A DNA stretch of 26,063 nt from JANXXV01 sp038230275 (GTDB lineage: Bacteria > Acidobacteriota > Terriglobia > Bryobacterales > Bryobacteraceae): positions 1-26,063 of the forward strand of contig JBBRNO010000093.1 in assembly GCA_038230275.1 (NCBI GenBank), written 5' to 3'. Positions 23,772-26,063 of this stretch are shown here, one piece after another. Made by a program: the position numbers and the translations under genes. Under the pieces are notes generated by a model. It had not been told where the DNA came from. It did not search any database and saw only the letters and a list, made by a program, of their open reading frames with translations. Every line of letters starts with the position of its first letter. The first letter of the stretch is position 1.

Positions 23772-25118
23772 CTACTTATCGCGGCTAAGCCCCAACGCCC
23801 GAATGCGCTTATGCAGATTCGTGCGCTCCATTCCTAAAGCCCGCGAAGCACTCGACACATTCCACGCAGCCTCATCCAGCGCCTTCAGAATATGGTCGCG
23901 CTCAGCAGATTCCCGCGCTTCCTGCACGCTCGATTTCGGCGCGGATTCGCGATAGTGTCGCAACTCCATCGGAATGGAATCGATACCCAGTTGATCTCCG
24001 GACGTCAGAATGGCCATCCGTTCCACAATGTTTCGCAACTCTCTGGCGTTCCCGGGCCAGGCATAGTTTTCCAACACCAGAAACGCGCCGGGCTCAATCA
24101 CCTTCGCACGGAAATTGTTGCGCGAGCAGAATTCGTGCAGGAAATACTCGGCCAGCGGCTGGATGTCCTGCGGCCGCTCGCGCACACTCGGCACGCGGAT
24201 CGGCACTACGCATAATCGGTAGTAGAGATCCTCACGGAACTTCTGTTGGGCCACCATCTCGATCAGGTCACGATTGGTCGCCGCAATCACCCGCACCTTC
24301 ACCCGGATCGGCTGCTCGCCACCCACGCGGTGAAACTCCCCTTCCTGCAGCACACGCAACAGTTTCGCTTGCGACGCCGCATGAAGGTCTCCCACTTCGT
24401 CCAGAAAAATAGTTCCCCCGTCAGCCAGCTCAAATTTTCCGCGGCGCGCCGTCATGGCGCCCGTGAATGCGCCCTTGTCATGGCCGAACAATTCGCTTTC
24501 CAGCAGTTCCGTTGGGATGGCCGCGCAGTTCACCTTCACAAACGCCCCGCCACTGAAGGGACTCTCCGCGTGAACGTGCGCCGCAAGCAATTCCTTGCCC
24601 GTGCCCGATTCGCCCATCAGCAGCACACGCGCATCGGACCGTGCCGCCAGCGTCGCCTGTTCCACAACACGCAAGAACGCCGGACTGGCGCCGATCATTC
24701 TCGCACCAGTGCCCACCAGTTCCCGCAGCCGCTCGTTCTCTTCGCGCAGCGTCGTCTGCTCCAGCGCGTTCTTCAAGGACAGCAGAACCTTGTCGCGGCT
24801 CAACGGCTTTTCCAGAAAATCGAAGGCTCCCGCACGGGTCGCTTCTACCGCGTCCGCGATGGTGCCATGGCCCGAAATCATAATGGCCGGCGCGCGATTG
24901 TCGCTTTGCCGTAAGGAACGCAGCAGATCGATTCCATTGCCGTCCGGCAGCCGCACGTCGAATAGGAAAGCATCGGCACGTCCGGGCTGTGCGCGGTATT
25001 CCGCCACCGAGTGACACGTGGAGACGGAGTAACCTTCGCGCTCCAGAATCAGCCGCAGCGACCGGCCGATGTTCTCTTCGTCATCGACAATCAACACGCG
25101 CTTGGGTATCATTCTCAT
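23772..25118 (-). CDS. Sigma-54-dependent response regulator (NtrX/NtrC type)
   Basis: 448 aa in three domains. The receiver (1-120) has Asp12/Asp13, phospho-acceptor Asp54 (FLFDVRLPDGNG) and Lys104 (FLEKP). The AAA+ domain (about 140-375) has Walker A GESGTGKE (169-176), the sigma-54 contact loop GAFTGA (216-221) and Walker B TIFLDEVGDL. The Fis-type helix-turn-helix end (about 405-445) has ILKALDEAAWNVSSASRALGMERTNLHKRI. It should activate sigma-54 promoters on phosphorylation by the kinase encoded just upstream, whose stop overlaps its ATG (ATGA). HTH sequence and kinase type point to NtrX rather than NtrC. Target genes cannot be read here. Confidence 0.95.
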   Translation of the reverse strand: MRMIPKRVLIVDDEENIGRSLRLILEREGYSVSTCHSVAEYRAQPGRADAFLFDVRLPDGNGIDLLRSLRQSDNRAPAIMISGHGTIADAVEATRAGAFDFLEKPLSRDKVLLSLKNALEQTTLREENERLRELVGTGARMIGASPAFLRVVEQATLAARSDARVLLMGESGTGKELLAAHVHAESPFSGGAFVKVNCAAIPTELLESELFGHDKGAFTGAMTARRGKFELADGGTIFLDEVGDLHAASQAKLLRVLQEGEFHRVGGEQPIRVKVRVIAATNRDLIEMVAQQKFREDLYYRLCVVPIRVPSVRERPQDIQPLAEYFLHEFCSRNNFRAKVIEPGAFLVLENYAWPGNARELRNIVERMAILTSGDQLGIDSIPMELRHYRESAPKSSVQEARESAERDHILKALDEAAWNVSSASRALGMERTNLHKRIRALGLSRDK

Positions 25119-26063
25119 CCCGTCGGCAGCAGCACACGGAACGCCGCTCCTCCCAATTCTCCTTCTACCAGCACAATATCACCGCCAGAAAGCACGGCAC
25201 TCTTGCGCGCAATCGAAAGGCCCAGCCCCATTCCCGATTTCTTGAACGAAATAGTGGGCTCAAACAGCGATCCACGGGCATGCTGACTTAATCCGGGCCC
25301 CGAATCGTGTACCTCTAAACCCACATTGCCTCCGTCCACAAAAGTCTTTCCCAATACGATGCCACCCCCGCCGGCGGCCTCGGCCGCATTCTCCAGCAAA
25401 TTCGTGAGAACGCCTTTCAGCAGATCGGCATCGGCCCGCGCTCGCAGTTCCCCGTTCGCCAGTTGGATGTTGTAGATAACCTCCGGGTGGGCTGCGCGCA
25501 GAAACGCGACTCGCTCTTCCATCAAAGCGTTCAGATCCACCGGACCCAGGTCGATCGGCGGCTCGGCGGCAAATTCCGAAAACGCGCGCACTCTCCGTTC
25601 CAGCGTGCCCACTTCGTCCACCACGATTTGCGCGGCCTGTTCCAGGAAGTGCGGATCGTGTTCATTGCTGCGCGCGGCAATCTCTTCCATCGTCAGCCGG
25701 ATGGGCGTCAGTGAGTTCTTGACTTCATGCGCCATCTTGCGTGCCAGCGTCTGCCAACTGGCAAGGCGCGTCAAATGGACCAGATGATCGCGGCTGTGTT
25801 GCAACTCCGCCGCGGAACGGTTGAAGGCCTCCATGGCAATCCCGATTTCGTCGTTGCCACCGGCCGGCAGGCGCGCCGCCAGATTCCCCGCGGCCAGTTC
25901 ACTCAATCCCGCGGTCAATTGTTGAATCGGTCTACTGATGCGGTGTGCCCAATAAATCAGCGCGGAGATTGCTATCAACCAGGTTGCAGCCGCCAGCACG
26001 ATCAATGTGTAGAAGAAGCCTTTGCGCAGGTCGCGAGCTTCCGCTCGCTCCAGCAACGCCTTG
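25115..26063 (-). CDS. NtrY-like membrane sensor histidine kinase, 5' end missing
   Basis: The last 315 codons are in the window; the N-terminal sensor part lies beyond the right edge. Visible in order are a transmembrane helix (GFFYTLIVLAAATWLIAISALIYW), a HAMP linker (RISRPIQQLTAGL ... DEIGIAMEAFNRSA), a HisKA domain with the phospho-accepting His in MAHEVKNSLTPIRLT, and an HATPase domain. That last domain has N-box LTNLLENAAEAAGG, G1 VHDSGPGLS and G2 GMGLGLSIA. The HEVKNSLTPI sequence is characteristic of NtrY/NtrB-type kinases. It is coupled by a 4-base overlap to the sigma-54 regulator, its evident partner. Confidence 0.94.
   Translation of the reverse strand, partial: KALLERAEARDLRKGFFYTLIVLAAATWLIAISALIYWAHRISRPIQQLTAGLSELAAGNLAARLPAGGNDEIGIAMEAFNRSAAELQHSRDHLVHLTRLASWQTLARKMAHEVKNSLTPIRLTMEEIAARSNEHDPHFLEQAAQIVVDEVGTLERRVRAFSEFAAEPPIDLGPVDLNALMEERVAFLRAAHPEVIYNIQLANGELRARADADLLKGVLTNLLENAAEAAGGGGIVLGKTFVDGGNVGLEVHDSGPGLSQHARGSLFEPTISFKKSGMGLGLSIARKSAVLSGGDIVLVEGELGGAAFRVLLPTG

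Noticed and set aside
24246..24914. 222-codon open frame on the plus strand
   Set aside because: Shadow of the sigma-54 regulator, whose Walker, GAFTGA and HTH motifs are on the other strand.

Overview
The window looks like a chromosomal segment of an acidobacterium of the Solibacter/Bryobacter type (Bryobacterales). The strongest clue is the C-terminal domain of the large secreted NHL-repeat protein at 18454-21126. It matches my memory of TIGR03437, a paralogous domain first defined in Solibacter. The mix of small secreted proteins, a DUF2911 protein, an exported NIF3-like protein, a Pro/Thr-rich matrixin protease and single-copy housekeeping genes at moderately high GC fits that assignment. 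I see no tRNA, rRNA, CRISPR array or intact insertion sequence.

Layout. 1-1892 (minus): cysS and, in a 4-base overlap, the first 165 codons of a trans-sulfuration-type PLP enzyme that leaves the window. 1939-8085 (plus): a compact run of six genes: a lidless Hsp70-like ATPase, a Ca2+/H+ antiporter, a cyclase-family metal hydrolase, an SDR oxidoreductase, a CPBP membrane protease and a secreted mutarotase-fold-like protein. The middle ones overlap stop to start (TTGA, ATGA). 8075-9877 (minus): an aldo/keto reductase followed by a Tat-exported NIF3-like protein. 9953-10477 (plus): a secreted DUF2911 protein. 10484-14788 (minus): an unrecognised 157-aa protein, an ankyrin-repeat protein, pheS and pheT, tightly packed as one likely transcription unit. 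14901-16220 (plus): purA.

16217-22893 is a secreted-protein block: a matrixin-like zinc protease with a Pro/Thr linker and Ig-like repeats (minus), a divergent 12-repeat NHL protein (plus), and a secreted M20 amidohydrolase (minus). 22884-23771 holds no intact gene that I recognise. It contains the wreck of a DUF433/DUF5615 antitoxin-toxin pair with a single-base frameshift and a truncated toxin, an orphan signal-peptide leader, and a 158-bp MITE-like element with 32-bp imperfect terminal inverted repeats and nested hairpins. 23772-26063 (minus) is an NtrY/NtrX-type two-component pair whose kinase runs off the right edge.

How the genes work together. Translation and purine genes (cysS, pheS, pheT, purA) form the conserved skeleton. 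Between them lie envelope and secreted functions, plus the NtrY/NtrX-like sigma-54 system, which would respond to an unknown signal. The most unusual DNA is the 22.9-23.8 kb scar. The most interesting intact contexts are the Hsp70-like six-gene run and the ankyrin/hypothetical pair fused translationally to pheST. I found no clear-cut new defence or mobile system; the candidates below are graded accordingly.
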